Made by a program: the position numbers and the translations under genes. From the NCBI GenBank assembly GCA_030065975.1, contig JASJCN010000011.1, positions 1-62,442 of the forward strand: a DNA stretch of 62,442 nt, in the 5' to 3' direction. The stretch is from Myxococcota bacterium. Lineage in GTDB: Bacteria > Myxococcota_A > UBA9160 > UBA6930. This document shows, piece by piece, positions 51,022 through 60,030 of this stretch. A model generated the notes under the pieces. That model saw only the letters and a list, made by a program, of their open reading frames with translations, was not told the DNA's origin and searched no databases. The stretch's first letter is position 1, and the number at the start of each line of letters is the position of its first letter.

Positions 51022-52565
51022 GGCGATTCCTCCATTCCGAGGAAGCCCCGAACCCGCTCCTTCACGAAGTTCCAGCGCAGCGCGGACAGGCTGCGCTCGA
51101 TCTCCTCCTGACTCTGGAACGGGATCTCGACGGTTCCGGGCTCGGGCTCCTCGCCTCCGGGCAGGATCAGTCCCTCGCGGTCCAGACTGAAGAGGAAGAG
51201 ATAGAGCGGGCGCAGGGCCGCCGAGAACACCCAGAGGTTGTCGCGCGCGATGTCGACCTCTTCTCTCGGGTCCTGTTCCACGTTGTAGAGCAGCGGCGTC
51301 CACAGGCGACGCCAGGCGCGATCGCCCGGAGCCGGATCGTCTCCGACCAGGAACAGCTTGAAGCGACGCCACTTGGTGGCGATCAGGGTCCGGCCGGAGA
51401 AGAACAGCACGCTCTCCCGCGCCGACTCCTCGCTCTCGCCCAGGAGCAGGGCCGACTGGTCGACGCCGTCGATCTCGCGGTCGTCGGGGAGCTCGGCCCC
51501 GGCGAGGGTCGCCAGAGTCGGGAAGAGATCGAGGATGGAGACGATCTCGTTGGTCGCTGTGCCGGCGGGAACCCGGTCCGGCCAGCGCGCGAGCATCGGC
51601 GTACGCACGGAGCCCTCGAACGCGCTGCCCAGGTAGCCCCGGAAGGGCCCCGCGAACGAGCCCTGGGGATGGTGGGCGGAGTCGGGCCCGTTGTCGCTCA
51701 GGTAGAGCACCAGGGTCTCGCGGGAGAGGTCCGCCGCATCGATCGCGTCCATCACCTGACCCACGCGATGATCGTGCTCGACGATGACGTCGGCGAAGGG
51801 CCCGTTCCCCGAGCGGCCCGCGAAGTCGGGATGCGGCAGGTAGGGGTGATGCGGGAGCGACCACGCGACGAACAGGAAGAAGGGCCGCTCTCCCGCGGCA
51901 TTCTCCCGGATGTAGCGCGTGGCCTTCTCGGCGATGCGCTCGTCGACGAGGGGGCGGTTGGCCGTCGTGTAGGGCTCGACGGCGACGGGAGGCTCGCCCC
52001 GGCGCCCCTCCATGAGCTGCGGGTCCGGGAAGCGGGTCGGGTCGAAGCCCGGCTTCTCGCGATAGGTCGCGATGTTGGTCGAGAAGGGGAAGCCCCACCA
52101 GACGTCGAAGCCCTGGTCGGTCGGGTATCGGCCCTCCGAATCCCCGAGGTGCCACTTGCCGAAGATCGCCGTGTCGTACCCCGCAGCCGAGAGCGACTCC
52201 GCAACGGTGACCTCCCAGGGTGAGAGTCCGCCCGGCAGGCCGGGTATGCCCGCCCTCCAGGTTCCGGATCGCACGGGCAGGCGCCCCGTCATCAGTGCCG
52301 AACGCGAAGGGGTGCACTCGAGCTCGACGTTGAAGTTGGTGAAGCGCAGGCCTTGGGCCGCGATCTCGTCCAGGCGGGGCGTGGGGGCTCCCCGAAGTAC
52401 GCCGCCGCCGTACGCGCCGATCTCGCCGTAGCCCAGGTTGTCGCTGAGCATCAGCACGATGTTCGGTCGCGAGTCCGCCGCGCGCGCGACGCCGGCGAAG
52501 AGCAACGCCAGGAAAGCCAGGGAGGCGAGGGCGAGGACCCCGACGCGGTGTCGAACGTGACTCAT
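51018..52565 (-). CDS. exported arylsulfatase-type sulfatase
   Basis: A 515-residue protein. Signal peptide (ALASLAFLALLFAGVARA), then sulfatase core. The formylglycine site is Cys84 in CTPSRSALMTG (CxPSR), and the metal site includes LYLSDNGPDS. The first metal motif reads MLSDNLGYGE, so one Asp of the usual DD pair is Ser. The C-terminus is long and mostly helical. The required formylglycine-generating enzyme is not in the window. ATG at 52565 with GGAGG at 7 nt. Substrate unknown; the coupled DUF3604 protein suggests a shared exported pathway. Confidence 0.92.
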   Translation of the reverse strand: MSHVRHRVGVLALASLAFLALLFAGVARAADSRPNIVLMLSDNLGYGEIGAYGGGVLRGAPTPRLDEIAAQGLRFTNFNVELECTPSRSALMTGRLPVRSGTWRAGIPGLPGGLSPWEVTVAESLSAAGYDTAIFGKWHLGDSEGRYPTDQGFDVWWGFPFSTNIATYREKPGFDPTRFPDPQLMEGRRGEPPVAVEPYTTANRPLVDERIAEKATRYIRENAAGERPFFLFVAWSLPHHPYLPHPDFAGRSGNGPFADVIVEHDHRVGQVMDAIDAADLSRETLVLYLSDNGPDSAHHPQGSFAGPFRGYLGSAFEGSVRTPMLARWPDRVPAGTATNEIVSILDLFPTLATLAGAELPDDREIDGVDQSALLLGESEESARESVLFFSGRTLIATKWRRFKLFLVGDDPAPGDRAWRRLWTPLLYNVEQDPREEVDIARDNLWVFSAALRPLYLFLFSLDREGLILPGGEEPEPGTVEIPFQSQEEIERSLSALRWNFVKERVRGFLGMEESP

Positions 52566-52584
52566 TCCGGCCCCTCCATCGATC

Positions 52585-52612
52585 ACGGGTCATCGGTCAC
52601 AGGTCATCGGTC
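52585..52612. repeat. two tandem 14-bp repeats in the sulfatase/aminotransferase gap
   Basis: ACGGGTCATCGGTC (52585-52598) and ACAGGTCATCGGTC (52599-52612), 13 of 14 identical, followed by ATCGG. Lies 20-47 nt upstream of the sulfatase ATG, where its promoter is expected. Confidence 0.6.
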
Positions 52613-52643
52613 ATCGGCTGTGCCGATTCCCGCCCGTCGCGCC

Positions 52644-52649
52644 TATTCT
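52644..52649 (+). promoter_or_regulatory. -10 box upstream of the class III aminotransferase
   Basis: TATTCT, 34 nt before the GTG at 52684, with AAGGAG at 6 nt spacing. Confidence 0.35.
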
Positions 52650-52683
52650 ACAAGCGGCGAATCTCTCCGCGAAGGAGCCTCTC

Positions 52684-53934
52684 GTGAGTGACGGATCCGA
52701 CCGGGGTCGCGTCGATGGACCCGCGGGCCAGGAGCTCTGGCGTCGCGCCGATGCGGTGTTGCCCGGTGGCGCCGTGTACCTGTCGCGTTCGGCGCGCTTC
52801 GCCGGCGACGACGTGCAGCCGGGCTTCATCGCGGAGGCCTCCGGCTGTCGCGTCACCGACGTCGACGGTCGCCGCTACATCGACTTCCTGTGCGCCAACG
52901 GGCCGATCCTGCTCGGGTACCGCCATCCGGAGGTGGAGGAGGCGGTGCGGCGACAGGCGGAGCGTGCCGACTCGGCGAGCTTCTTCCCGCCGGCCCTGGT
53001 CGACCTCGCGGACCTGCTCGTCGAGAAGACGCCGGGCATGGCCTGGGCCGTCCCCGCGAAGAACGGCTCGGACGTGATCGGCCTGGCCGGGCGCGTGGCG
53101 CGCGTCGCGACCGGGCGCGAGACCCTGGTCGTGTTCGATCGCGCGTACCACGGCTTCGACCCGGAGTTCGCGCTTTCTCCGGCCGGCGTTCCGGCCGCCT
53201 CGGTCTCGAAGCTCGTGCGCGTTCCCTGGAACGACCTCGACGCCTTCGACCGCGCCATGAGCTCGTGCCAAGACGATCTCGCAGGCTTCGTCCTGAACCC
53301 CCTCGATCAGTTCCCCCTGCGTGACACCGCCCCCCCGTCGCCCGGGCTGCTCGACGCGATCTCCGCCATGCGGGAGCGGACGGGGGCCGTGCTGGTGATC
53401 GACGACGTGCGGGCCGGCCTGCGACTCGCCGAGGGGCCCTCCCACCGCGCCCTCGGCATCGAGCCCGACCTCGTCTGCCTGGGCAAGTCGCTCGGGAACG
53501 GGCACCCGGTCTCGGCCCTGCTCGGGACCGAGGCGCTGCGCGCGGCGGCTCGCCAGATCAACTTCACCGCGACCTACTTCTTCACGGCCGCGGCCCTGCG
53601 CGGGGCCGAGCGCACCTTGCAGGTCTACCACCGCGACGGCGCGTTCCACGCGCTGTGGCGTGCGGGCGAGCGCCTGCGCGAGGGGCTGCTCGCCGCCGCG
53701 GCGAAGTCCGGCCACCGCATCCGCTACACCGGCCCGCCCTCGATGCCGACCCTGCTCTTCGAGGACGACGCGAAGCTCGAGCGGGGGCGTCGCTTCTCTC
53801 GCGAAGCCGCGCTGCGCGGCGCGATCTTCCACCCCACGCTGAACTGGTTCCTCTCGGCCGCCCACGACGACGCGGCCATCGACGAGGCCATCGGGATCGC
53901 GGAGGCCGCCTTCGACGCGACGCCCGTCGAGTAG
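52684..53934 (+). CDS. class III aminotransferase (GSA-aminomutase-like)
   Basis: A 416-residue PLP enzyme of the class III fold. The PLP Lys is residue 268 in CLGKSLGNGHPV, the ring-N Asp is in LVIDDVRAGLRL, and the N-terminal IDFLCANGPILLGYRHP and a PAKNGSDVIGLAGR phosphate region match glutamate-1-semialdehyde aminomutase relatives. The substrate is unknown and no heme genes are nearby. GTG start at 52684 with a clear Shine-Dalgarno. Confidence 0.88.
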   Translation: MSDGSDRGRVDGPAGQELWRRADAVLPGGAVYLSRSARFAGDDVQPGFIAEASGCRVTDVDGRRYIDFLCANGPILLGYRHPEVEEAVRRQAERADSASFFPPALVDLADLLVEKTPGMAWAVPAKNGSDVIGLAGRVARVATGRETLVVFDRAYHGFDPEFALSPAGVPAASVSKLVRVPWNDLDAFDRAMSSCQDDLAGFVLNPLDQFPLRDTAPPSPGLLDAISAMRERTGAVLVIDDVRAGLRLAEGPSHRALGIEPDLVCLGKSLGNGHPVSALLGTEALRAAARQINFTATYFFTAAALRGAERTLQVYHRDGAFHALWRAGERLREGLLAAAAKSGHRIRYTGPPSMPTLLFEDDAKLERGRRFSREAALRGAIFHPTLNWFLSAAHDDAAIDEAIGIAEAAFDATPVE

Positions 53935-53967
53935 GCGCCGGCCCGCCGCTTTGGCGAGACTCCGCTC

Positions 53968-56646
53968 ATGGCCCCTCGCGCGTCTGCCTCGTCCCTGATC
54001 GGCCGTGAGCCCGACCTCGCGCGGATTCGCGGGCGGCTTCGCGAGCATCGGCTGGTCACGCTCACCGGGCCGGGCGGCATCGGCAAGACCCGGCTCGCCG
54101 AGCAGGTGGAGGCCGACGTCGAGCGCCTCTTCCCCGGCGCCACGCGACGCCTCGAGCTGGCCCGGCTCGACGCCGAGACCGCGAGCCTCGACGCCGTGGC
54201 GGGCCTGCTGGACGCGCCGTCCTTCGACGCATGGCTCAACGGGATCGACGATCAGCCCGGGCTCGTCGTGCTCGACAACTGCGAGGAGCGCATCGAGCTG
54301 GCGGCCGAGGTGGCGTCGCGGCTGGTGGCGCGGTGCCCCGGTACGACGCTGCTCGCGACCAGCCGCGAGCCCCTCGCGCTGCCCTTCGAGGCCGTGCTGA
54401 CCGTCGGCCCGATCGAGCTTCCCGCGCCGGGCGACGAGGCGGCCTCGGCCTCCGTGCGTCTCTTCCTCGCCCGGGCCGAGGCCGCGGGTGCCGAGCCGCC
54501 GTCGAGCGCCGACGAGCTCGAGGCCATCGCCACCCTGTGTCGGAGGCTCGACGGGGTTCCGCTCGCGATCGAGCTGGCGGCGTCCCGCAGCCACGCGATG
54601 ACGCCGCGCGAGATGCTCGACCGTCTCGACCAGCGCCTCGACCTGCTCTCGCGTCGGCGCGAGACCGGCCCCTCGCGCCACCGGAGCCTGCGCGCCACCC
54701 TCGATGGCTCCACGGCCCAGCTCGAGCCCGAGGCGCATGCGCTCTTCACGCACCTGGCCGCCTTCGTCGGGAGCTTCAGCGCCGAGCAGGCCCAGGCCGT
54801 CGCTCGCCCCGACGCGGAGCCCCTGGCCGTTCTCGACGGGCTGCGCGATCTGGTCGATCGCTCCCTGGTCGTGGTCGAGCAGCGTCGCGGCGCCACCCGC
54901 TACCGCCTGCTCGAAACCGTTCGCGAGTACGCCCTCGAGGAGCTCTTTTCGGCGGGCGGGTTCGACGCGAGCCAGGAACGACTCGTCGATCACACCCTCG
55001 AGAGCGTTCTCGCCATCCCGACGGGCGCGGCGAACCGCTGGAACGGTGGTGAGCTGCTCGCGCTCCTCGACGCCTATCCCCATCTGCGCTCCGGGCTCGC
55101 GTGGTGTCTCGAGCACGACGAGACCCCGGATCGCGCCCATGGCCTCTTGATGATGTGCTGGGGCGTGGTCCACCAGGGACACGCGGCAGAGATCCGCGAC
55201 CTCGGAGAAGCGGTGCTCGCGTACTGGCCCGATCCCTCGGAGCCCGGCTGGCCGGAGTCGGCATCGACGGTGGCGACGGCGAAGCTCCTGCTCGGAGACG
55301 AGCCCGGAGCGTTGCGCCTTGCCGAGGACGCGATCTCCCAGGCCGGCGAAGTCGGCATGGCACCGGTGACGGCGCGGCGCGCGCTGGCCCTTGCGCACCG
55401 GCTCGGCGGACGCGACGCCGAGAGTCGCGCATGCTTCGAGGAGACGGTCCGGGTCGCGCGGACCCTCGGGCTCTCCGCCTTCGCGATCGAGTCCGAGGTG
55501 TTCGCGGCGCTGCTCGATCCCGATCGCGAAGCGGGCATCGCGCGCTGCCGCACCGCGCTCGAAGAGGCGAGGCGATCGCAGGCCCCGCTGCTCGAGGCCT
55601 GGGCGCGAATCGTCGAGGGCTATCTGCTGCTCGTCTCGGACCGCGCCCACGCCAGGCCCGTGATCGAGGACGCGCTCGAGCGCAGCCGACGGCTCGCGTA
55701 TCCCTGGGGCATGGGGGCGGCGCTTCGCACCCTGGCGCTCGCGCAGTGGCTCGAGGGGCGGGCGGACGCGGCCGCGCGCAGCCTGGACGCAGCGATCCTC
55801 CAGTTCGCCTCGCGCAGCGAGTGCGCCGAGCTCGGCCTCTGCCTCCGCGTCGCCGGCGCCATCCTGCGTGGGGCCGGGCGAGACGAGGCGGCCGGGCGCG
55901 TCGAGGCGGGGGCCTCGGGTCTCGTCGGGCTCTCCATCCTGAGTGGACTCGAAGGGGAGCTGCTGCCCGACCCGCCCGTGGGCGCCGCGCCCTTGGGCTC
56001 CGCGGACGGCATCGCGCTCGGGCTCGCGCGCGCGGAGCTGCAGCGGGTCGGCGCTTCCGAACCTGAGCCCAGGGGCGCGCCCGAAGCCGCTCCGGAGGTG
56101 ACGGCCGAGACGCCGGCCGGCCAGCTCGTCTGCGAGGGCGCCACCTGGCAGCTCGGCTATCGCGGACAGCGCATCCGCCTGAAGGACTCGAAGGGTCTGC
56201 GCGACCTGGCCCGCCTGCTCTCCGACCCCGGTCGCGAGGTGCACTGCTTCGAGCTCGCCGGTACGCCCGGCCTCGAAGGCGACGCCGGCCCGGTGCTCGA
56301 CGAGCAGGCGCGCCGCGAGTACCAGCTGCGCGTGCTCTCCCTCGAGTCGGAGCTCGACGAGGCCACCGAGGCCCACGACCCGGGCCGCGCGGAGCGGGCG
56401 CGCGCCGAGCTCGAGGCGCTGCAGGAGCAGCTGGCCCAGGCCTTCGGCCTCGGCGGTCGCGATCGCCCTCAGGGCGAGGCGCGGGAGCGGGCCCGCTCGG
56501 CCGTCGCCCACCGCATCCGCGCCACGATCCGCCGCATCGGCGAGCAGCACCCGGAGCTCTCGCGCCACCTGAAGAACGCCGTACGCACGGGCAGCACCTG
56601 CTCCTATCAGCCCGAGCAGCCGGTCGAGTGGGAGATCCGCGCCTGA
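53968..56646 (+). CDS. STAND-type ATPase regulator with helical C-terminal module
   Basis: An 892-residue protein. Walker A is TGPGGIGKTRL (Lys40), Walker B-like LVVLDNCEE, then winged-helix and TPR-like repeats (about residues 300-650), as in AfsR/MalT-like ATPases. No recognised DNA-binding domain is visible. The last 170 residues form a separate module: RLKDSKGLRDLARLL (about 730), then a charged coiled-coil-like stretch, then SAVAHRIRATIRRIGEQ and HLKNAVRTGSTCSY. I have no name for this module. Probably a signal-dependent switch; the target is unknown. Confidence 0.88.
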   Translation: MAPRASASSLIGREPDLARIRGRLREHRLVTLTGPGGIGKTRLAEQVEADVERLFPGATRRLELARLDAETASLDAVAGLLDAPSFDAWLNGIDDQPGLVVLDNCEERIELAAEVASRLVARCPGTTLLATSREPLALPFEAVLTVGPIELPAPGDEAASASVRLFLARAEAAGAEPPSSADELEAIATLCRRLDGVPLAIELAASRSHAMTPREMLDRLDQRLDLLSRRRETGPSRHRSLRATLDGSTAQLEPEAHALFTHLAAFVGSFSAEQAQAVARPDAEPLAVLDGLRDLVDRSLVVVEQRRGATRYRLLETVREYALEELFSAGGFDASQERLVDHTLESVLAIPTGAANRWNGGELLALLDAYPHLRSGLAWCLEHDETPDRAHGLLMMCWGVVHQGHAAEIRDLGEAVLAYWPDPSEPGWPESASTVATAKLLLGDEPGALRLAEDAISQAGEVGMAPVTARRALALAHRLGGRDAESRACFEETVRVARTLGLSAFAIESEVFAALLDPDREAGIARCRTALEEARRSQAPLLEAWARIVEGYLLLVSDRAHARPVIEDALERSRRLAYPWGMGAALRTLALAQWLEGRADAAARSLDAAILQFASRSECAELGLCLRVAGAILRGAGRDEAAGRVEAGASGLVGLSILSGLEGELLPDPPVGAAPLGSADGIALGLARAELQRVGASEPEPRGAPEAAPEVTAETPAGQLVCEGATWQLGYRGQRIRLKDSKGLRDLARLLSDPGREVHCFELAGTPGLEGDAGPVLDEQARREYQLRVLSLESELDEATEAHDPGRAERARAELEALQEQLAQAFGLGGRDRPQGEARERARSAVAHRIRATIRRIGEQHPELSRHLKNAVRTGSTCSYQPEQPVEWEIRA

Positions 56647-56768
56647 CCGGACGGCCCCGAGGCGCGCCGATTCCATGGCCACGCCCGGCTCAAGCCCCCT
56701 CGCCGATCGGTCGAAACGCCCAGGGCCCGGGTCCGTCTGTGCGGGACCCGTCGGCCGAGGAGCTCGCC

Positions 56769-57440
56769 ATGTTCCGACTCAAGCTCGTGATGGTCTTCCT
56801 GGGTGGAATCGTCGCCTTCCTGGGCTTCCAGGAGCGGACGCTCAGCGAAGGCGCGACGCAAGAGCCGCTCGCGGTGACCCTCGAGGATCTCGAGTCCGGC
56901 CAGGTGCCGACCAACCCCCATCTCGAGGTCGGGGAGCACTGGCGCACCAACGCGGAGATCGTGTTCCGCTACGAGCAGCCGGCCGGCGAGCCCGAAGGGC
57001 AGCCGAGCCCCAAGGCCAAGGTCGACTACGCCTACTACCCGATCTTCTCCGACTCCCTTCCCGGAGTGAACAACCTCGCCAACCTGACCAAGCTCTACGG
57101 CGGTGCCGACAAGATCCCGGAGAGCCAGCTCCCCGAGGTGGGCGACTTCGCCGTGATCGTGAAGACGAAGCGCTTCAAGACGGTCGCCCAGATCCCGACG
57201 CCGGGCTGGGAGCGCCTGCCCCCGGTGCGCGGGCTCGTGATCAACCGCATCGAGAGCCTGCGCAGCGACGAGGCCGCCCTGGTGCAGCAGGGCTTCCCGG
57301 CGGTGGACCTCACCAAGGTGCTGATCCTCGAAGAGGGCCGCGAGCCGGCCTCCGCCACCCGCGCGATGAGCATGATGGGCGGGGGCGCCGGCCTGTCGCT
57401 GCTGGGCGTCGGCTCCCTGTTCGTTCGCCGGCGTAGCTAA
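56769..57440 (+). CDS. hypothetical membrane protein with N- and C-terminal helices
   Basis: A 223-residue protein. The first 20 residues are a transmembrane helix (LVMVFLGGIVAFLGF), the middle 170 residues are soluble and Tyr/Asp-rich (AYYPIFSDSLPG, PPVRGLVINRIESL), and the last 25 residues are a Gly-rich helix with Arg tail (GGGAGLSLLGVGSLFVRRR). ATG at 56769 with GAGGAG at 6 nt. I recognise no family. The middle domain should face the periplasm if both ends cross the membrane. Confidence 0.7.
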   Translation: MFRLKLVMVFLGGIVAFLGFQERTLSEGATQEPLAVTLEDLESGQVPTNPHLEVGEHWRTNAEIVFRYEQPAGEPEGQPSPKAKVDYAYYPIFSDSLPGVNNLANLTKLYGGADKIPESQLPEVGDFAVIVKTKRFKTVAQIPTPGWERLPPVRGLVINRIESLRSDEAALVQQGFPAVDLTKVLILEEGREPASATRAMSMMGGGAGLSLLGVGSLFVRRRS

Positions 57441-57479
57441 GCCCCCGTTCCGGTTCGGGTTCCGGCTCTCCCGCCGGGC

Positions 57480-57674
57480 CTCACGATGTGGGTTGTGGCT
57501 CGAAGAGTGGGTCCGTTTGCTCCGAAGTCCTTGTTTTGGTTCGCGAATCCCAGCTCAGGCGATTCCTCGAGGGCCCGGGGGCCTGGCAGACGTCGAAGAA
57601 GCGCCTCCTGGAGTCGACGACGTGATCGCGCATCGGGGCGGACCCATTCTTCGCGCCACGACTCACGATGTGAG
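57480..57674. repeat. 195-nt inverted-repeat element in a gene-free gap
   Basis: Arms at 57480-57515 and 57639-57674, each 36 nt, match at 29 positions; three more mismatches become G-U pairs in plus-strand RNA. Both arms contain CTCAC near one end and GGGTCCG at the other. The 123-nt centre carries no gene. It lies between genes ending at 57440 and starting at 57763, the only gap over 300 nt. It could be a REPIN- or MITE-like mobile repeat, or a structured RNA. Confidence 0.6.
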
Positions 57675-57762
57675 GGGTGGGCTCACGCCTTCCGGGTGAA
57701 CGCCCGGGAGCCGATCCCCGAACGAGGGATCCCGCGACTCCGGGCACCACCCGGAGATCGCC

Positions 57763-58839
57763 ATGACCCTCGCCCGAACCGACGCCCCCTTCGACGAACG
57801 CCTGATCGGCGCCGCCACTGGAGCCCTCGAGCTCTTCGGCGTCTACCTCGGGCGCCGACTGGGCCTCTACGAGCGGCTGCTCGAGAAGGGCCCCGCGAGC
57901 GCCCCCGATCTCGCGGCCGCCGCCGGGATCCATCCCCGCTACGCACGGGAGTGGCTGGAGCAGCAGGCGGTGGCGGGCTGGCTCGCTGTGGAGGGCGCCG
58001 ACTGCCCGGCCGACGCGCGCCGCTACCGCATCGAGCCCGAGCAGGCCGCCGCTCTGGTCGACCCGGAGCATGCCTCCCACCTGGCCCCCCTTTCCGAGAT
58101 GGTGGTCGGCATCGCGAAGGTGCTCGACGACGTGGTCGACGCGTACCGGAGCGGCGGCGGCGTCCCCTACGCGCGCTACGGCCACGACTTCCGCTGCGGC
58201 CAGGGAGGCATCAACCGGCCCGCGTTCCTGAACGATCTGGTTCGCGACTGGATCCCGGCCGTGCCGGCCGTCCACGCGAGGCTCTCGTCCGAGACGCCGG
58301 CCCGGGTGCTGGACCTCGGCTGCGGCGTGGGCTGGTCGGCCATGGGGATCGCCGAGGGCTTCGAGCACACCGAGGTGGTGGGGATCGACTCCGACGCCGC
58401 CTCGATCGAGGCGGCGCAGCGTCACGCGCGCGAACGCGGGGCCGACGTGCGCTTCGTCTGCGACGACGGGGCCGCGCTCTCGCGAGAGCAGCGCTTCGAC
58501 GTGGCCTTCCTGATGGAGATGCTGCACGACTGCTCGCAGCCCGTCGCCGTGCTGCGCGCGGTGCGCGAGTGCCTTGCGCCGGGAGGCCACGTGATCGTCG
58601 CCGACGAGAAGGTCGCGCCCCGCTTCGAGGCGCCGGGCGACGATCTCGAGCGCATGCTCTACGGCTGGAGCACGGTGCACTGCCTGCCGGCCGCCATGGC
58701 CGAGCAGCCCTCGGCGGCGATCGGGACGGTGATCCGCGAGGACACGCTCCGGGAGCTGGCGGCGGAGGCCGGCTTCGGCCGGGTCGAGGTGGCCGACGTG
58801 GATGCGGGCTTCTTCCGCATCTACCACCTGCAGGTCTAG
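57763..58839 (+). CDS. class I SAM-dependent methyltransferase with N-terminal winged helix
   Basis: A 358-residue protein. An N-terminal winged-helix-like region (LYERLLEKGPASAPDLAAAA) is followed by a Rossmann fold with motif I VLDLGCGVGWSAM, the acid in VVGIDSDAAS and the post-motif HDCSQPVAVLRAVRECL. This arrangement is seen in Rv2258c-like O- or N-methyltransferases, where the helix region dimerises. Substrate unknown. ATG at 57763 with GGAG at 6 nt. Confidence 0.87.
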   Translation: MTLARTDAPFDERLIGAATGALELFGVYLGRRLGLYERLLEKGPASAPDLAAAAGIHPRYAREWLEQQAVAGWLAVEGADCPADARRYRIEPEQAAALVDPEHASHLAPLSEMVVGIAKVLDDVVDAYRSGGGVPYARYGHDFRCGQGGINRPAFLNDLVRDWIPAVPAVHARLSSETPARVLDLGCGVGWSAMGIAEGFEHTEVVGIDSDAASIEAAQRHARERGADVRFVCDDGAALSREQRFDVAFLMEMLHDCSQPVAVLRAVRECLAPGGHVIVADEKVAPRFEAPGDDLERMLYGWSTVHCLPAAMAEQPSAAIGTVIREDTLRELAAEAGFGRVEVADVDAGFFRIYHLQV

Positions 58840-58950
58840 GGGTGCTGGTTGCGGTACTCGACTTCACGCGCGCCGAGGCAGCAGCGCGGGGGAGGCCTGC
58901 AGTGCATACTCCCGGCGTGAGGGGATCCCACGGATGACAAGGCTCCGGAC

Positions 58951-60030
58951 GTGAAGCTGCGGGTCGCCGTCGTCGGAGCCGGCATCGGGCTCATGCACCT
59001 GATCGCGTACCGCGCGCTCGCCGAGCAGTGGGAGATCGTCGGTGTGGTCGACGTCGACGAGGAGCGCCGCGAGAAGGCAGCGGCGGGCTTCGGGACCCGG
59101 CCGCTCGCGAGTCTCGACGAGGCCCTCGCACTGCCGGATCTCGACGTGGTGGACGTCTGCACGCCGCCCCATCTGCATCTCCCGATGATCCGGCAGGCCC
59201 TCGACGCGGGCGTGCACGTGATCTGCGAGAAGCCGCTGGTGGGCTCACTGCACGACTGCGACGAGGTCGCGCGCCTGGAGGCCGGCGCCAAGGGCCGCCT
59301 CATGCCCATCTTCCAGTACCGCTTCGGCGGCGGCATCCAGAAGCTCCTGCACCTGAAGCGCAAGGGCGTGCTGGGCCGGGCCTTCCTGGCCAGCTCCGAG
59401 ACGGCCTGGCGGCGGGGAGCCGACTACTACGCGGTTCCGTGGCGGGGCAAGTGGCAGAGCGAGCGCGGCGGCTGCCTGCTTTCCCACGCGATCCACAACC
59501 ACGATCTGGTGACCTGCGTGATGGGCCCGGTGGAGAGCGTCTTCGCACACACGACCACGCGGGTGAACGAGGTCGAGACCGAGGACACGGCCGCGGTGAG
59601 CCTGCGCTTCGCCGACGGGTCGCTCGGGAGCTTCGCCGTGACCCTGGGCGCGGCCAGCGAGATCTCGCGCCTGCGCTACCTGTTCGACGGCGTGACCGTG
59701 CAGAGCGGAGACGGTCCCTACGACACCGGCTCCGAGCCCTGGAGCTTCGAGCCGCGCTCGGCCGAGTGGGACGACCGCATGAAGGCCGCGCTCGCGGACT
59801 TCGTCCCCGGGCCCGACCTCTTCGAGGGGCAGTTCCTGGCCGGACACCGAGCGCTCGTCGAGGACGCTCCGTTGCCGGTCACCGTCGACGACGCGCGCGC
59901 CTCCCTCGAGCTGGTGACGGCGCTCTACGCGTCTGCGGCGACGGGCCAGGCGGTCTCGCTCCCCATCGCGAAGGAGAGCCCCTGGTATCGAAGCTGGGTG
60001 CCCGACGAAGCGCTGGCGGGAGCGTCTTGA
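58951..60030 (+). CDS. Gfo/Idh/MocA-family oxidoreductase
   Basis: A 359-residue NAD(P)-dependent dehydrogenase. N-terminal Rossmann motif VAVVGAGIGLMH, then HVICEKPLVG with the family Lys, and an HNHDLV region at the active site. Substrate probably a sugar or inositol-like compound, not proven. GTG start at 58951. The stop overlaps the TTG of the following cupin gene (TTGA). Confidence 0.92.
   Translation: MKLRVAVVGAGIGLMHLIAYRALAEQWEIVGVVDVDEERREKAAAGFGTRPLASLDEALALPDLDVVDVCTPPHLHLPMIRQALDAGVHVICEKPLVGSLHDCDEVARLEAGAKGRLMPIFQYRFGGGIQKLLHLKRKGVLGRAFLASSETAWRRGADYYAVPWRGKWQSERGGCLLSHAIHNHDLVTCVMGPVESVFAHTTTRVNEVETEDTAAVSLRFADGSLGSFAVTLGAASEISRLRYLFDGVTVQSGDGPYDTGSEPWSFEPRSAEWDDRMKAALADFVPGPDLFEGQFLAGHRALVEDAPLPVTVDDARASLELVTALYASAATGQAVSLPIAKESPWYRSWVPDEALAGAS

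Noticed and set aside
52648-56682. Open frame of about 1340 codons opposite the aminotransferase and STAND ATPase genes
   Set aside because: Shadow; the plus-strand genes have Walker and PLP motifs.
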